Below, one piece after another: positions 63,788-64,000 of a stretch of 64,000 bases of DNA. This DNA comes from Ctenosaura bakeri (lineage: Eukaryota > Chordata > Lepidosauria > Squamata > Iguanidae): positions 186,001 to 250,000 of the forward strand of contig CAOLHI010001668.1 in the NCBI GenBank assembly GCA_948474755.1, written 5' to 3'. The notes under the pieces were generated by a model that was given only the letters and a program-made list of their open reading frames with translations, was not told the DNA's origin and did not search any database. Made by a program: the position numbers and the translations under genes. Position 1 is the first letter of the stretch. Each line of letters begins with the position of its first letter.

Positions 63788-64000
63788 GGACAGGATCAAA
63801 ATTCAAAATGACCTGGAGAGGACAGGATCAAAATTCAAAATGACCTCGATAGATTGGAGAGCTGGGCCAAGGCGAACAAAATGAAATTCAACAGAGAGAA
63901 ATGTAAGGTCCTACACTTAGGTAGAAAAAATGGAATACAGAAATATAGGATGGGGGACATGTGGCTGGATAGCAGTACGTGTGAAAGGGATCTAGGAGTC
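63788..64000 (+). mobile_element. CR1 LINE RT region, forward, cut by window end
   Basis: Encodes the CR1 block after the catalytic motif (a 'QNDLDRLESWAKANKMKFNREK'-type region in degenerate form): LDRLESWAKANKMKF. It begins with a 32-bp tandem duplication (63788-63819 and 63820-63851) that is not a multiple of three and so breaks the frame. Continues past base 64000. Confidence 0.85.

Larger units (their letters stand above)
55861..64000. other. Upstream flank, no gene recognised
   Basis: About 8 kb beyond the promoter. It contains the foldback element at 56.2 kb, BovB, L2-like, L1-like, CR1 and SINE remnants listed separately, and AT-rich sequence. No exon-like ORF with conserved protein content was found. 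About 56.4-57.6 and 62.0-63.7 kb hold nothing recognised. Confidence 0.65.

Overview
The window is vertebrate nuclear DNA, most likely from a squamate reptile (lizard or snake). The evidence is split coding exons with GT-AG borders, a single CpG island, and a repeat set typical of squamates: CR1, L2-like and BovB/RTE LINEs, tRNA-derived SINEs whose 3' ends resemble the BovB tail, 5S-rRNA-derived SINEs, an L1-like 3' end, and many short DNA transposons. No bacterial or phage genes, CRISPR array or intact tRNA/rRNA gene were seen.

Only one cellular gene is supported: the 5' half of PALS1 (MPP5), the MAGUK scaffold of the Crumbs polarity complex, on the minus strand. Five coding exons lie at 20789-20423, 12289-12081, 4943-4866, 4354-4208 and 2025-1864. 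Their phases agree and together they give residues 1-321: N-terminal PAR6-binding region, two L27 domains and most of the PDZ domain. The rest of the PDZ domain, SH3 and guanylate kinase-like parts lie beyond base 1. The exon with the start codon carries a 5' leader with two short overlapping uORFs. About 34 kb upstream a CpG island (about 54.9-55.86 kb) with a perfect NRF1 site, a CCAAT box and a palindromic CRE is the probable PALS1 promoter, so the first intron probably spans most of 21-55 kb.

Layout: 1-20.9 kb, coding exons and introns; 21-54.7 kb, leader intron filled with transposon remnants (BovB at 28-30 kb, CR1 at 36.5-38.2 kb, L2-like at 39.6-40.3 kb, a probable solo LTR at 46.5-47.6 kb); 54.7-55.9 kb, a long palindrome and the CpG island; 55.9-64 kb, upstream flank with BovB, L2, L1 and CR1 remnants and no recognised gene.

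No new multi-gene system is visible. The features most worth a second look are several long, nearly perfect inverted repeats (15.55-15.77, 35.28-35.54, 43.20-43.36, 54.71-54.88 and 56.21-56.38 kb), some with clear target-site duplications, and the paired uORFs of PALS1. Four of these palindromes lie inside the predicted transcription unit or its promoter-proximal intron and would form long RNA hairpins.
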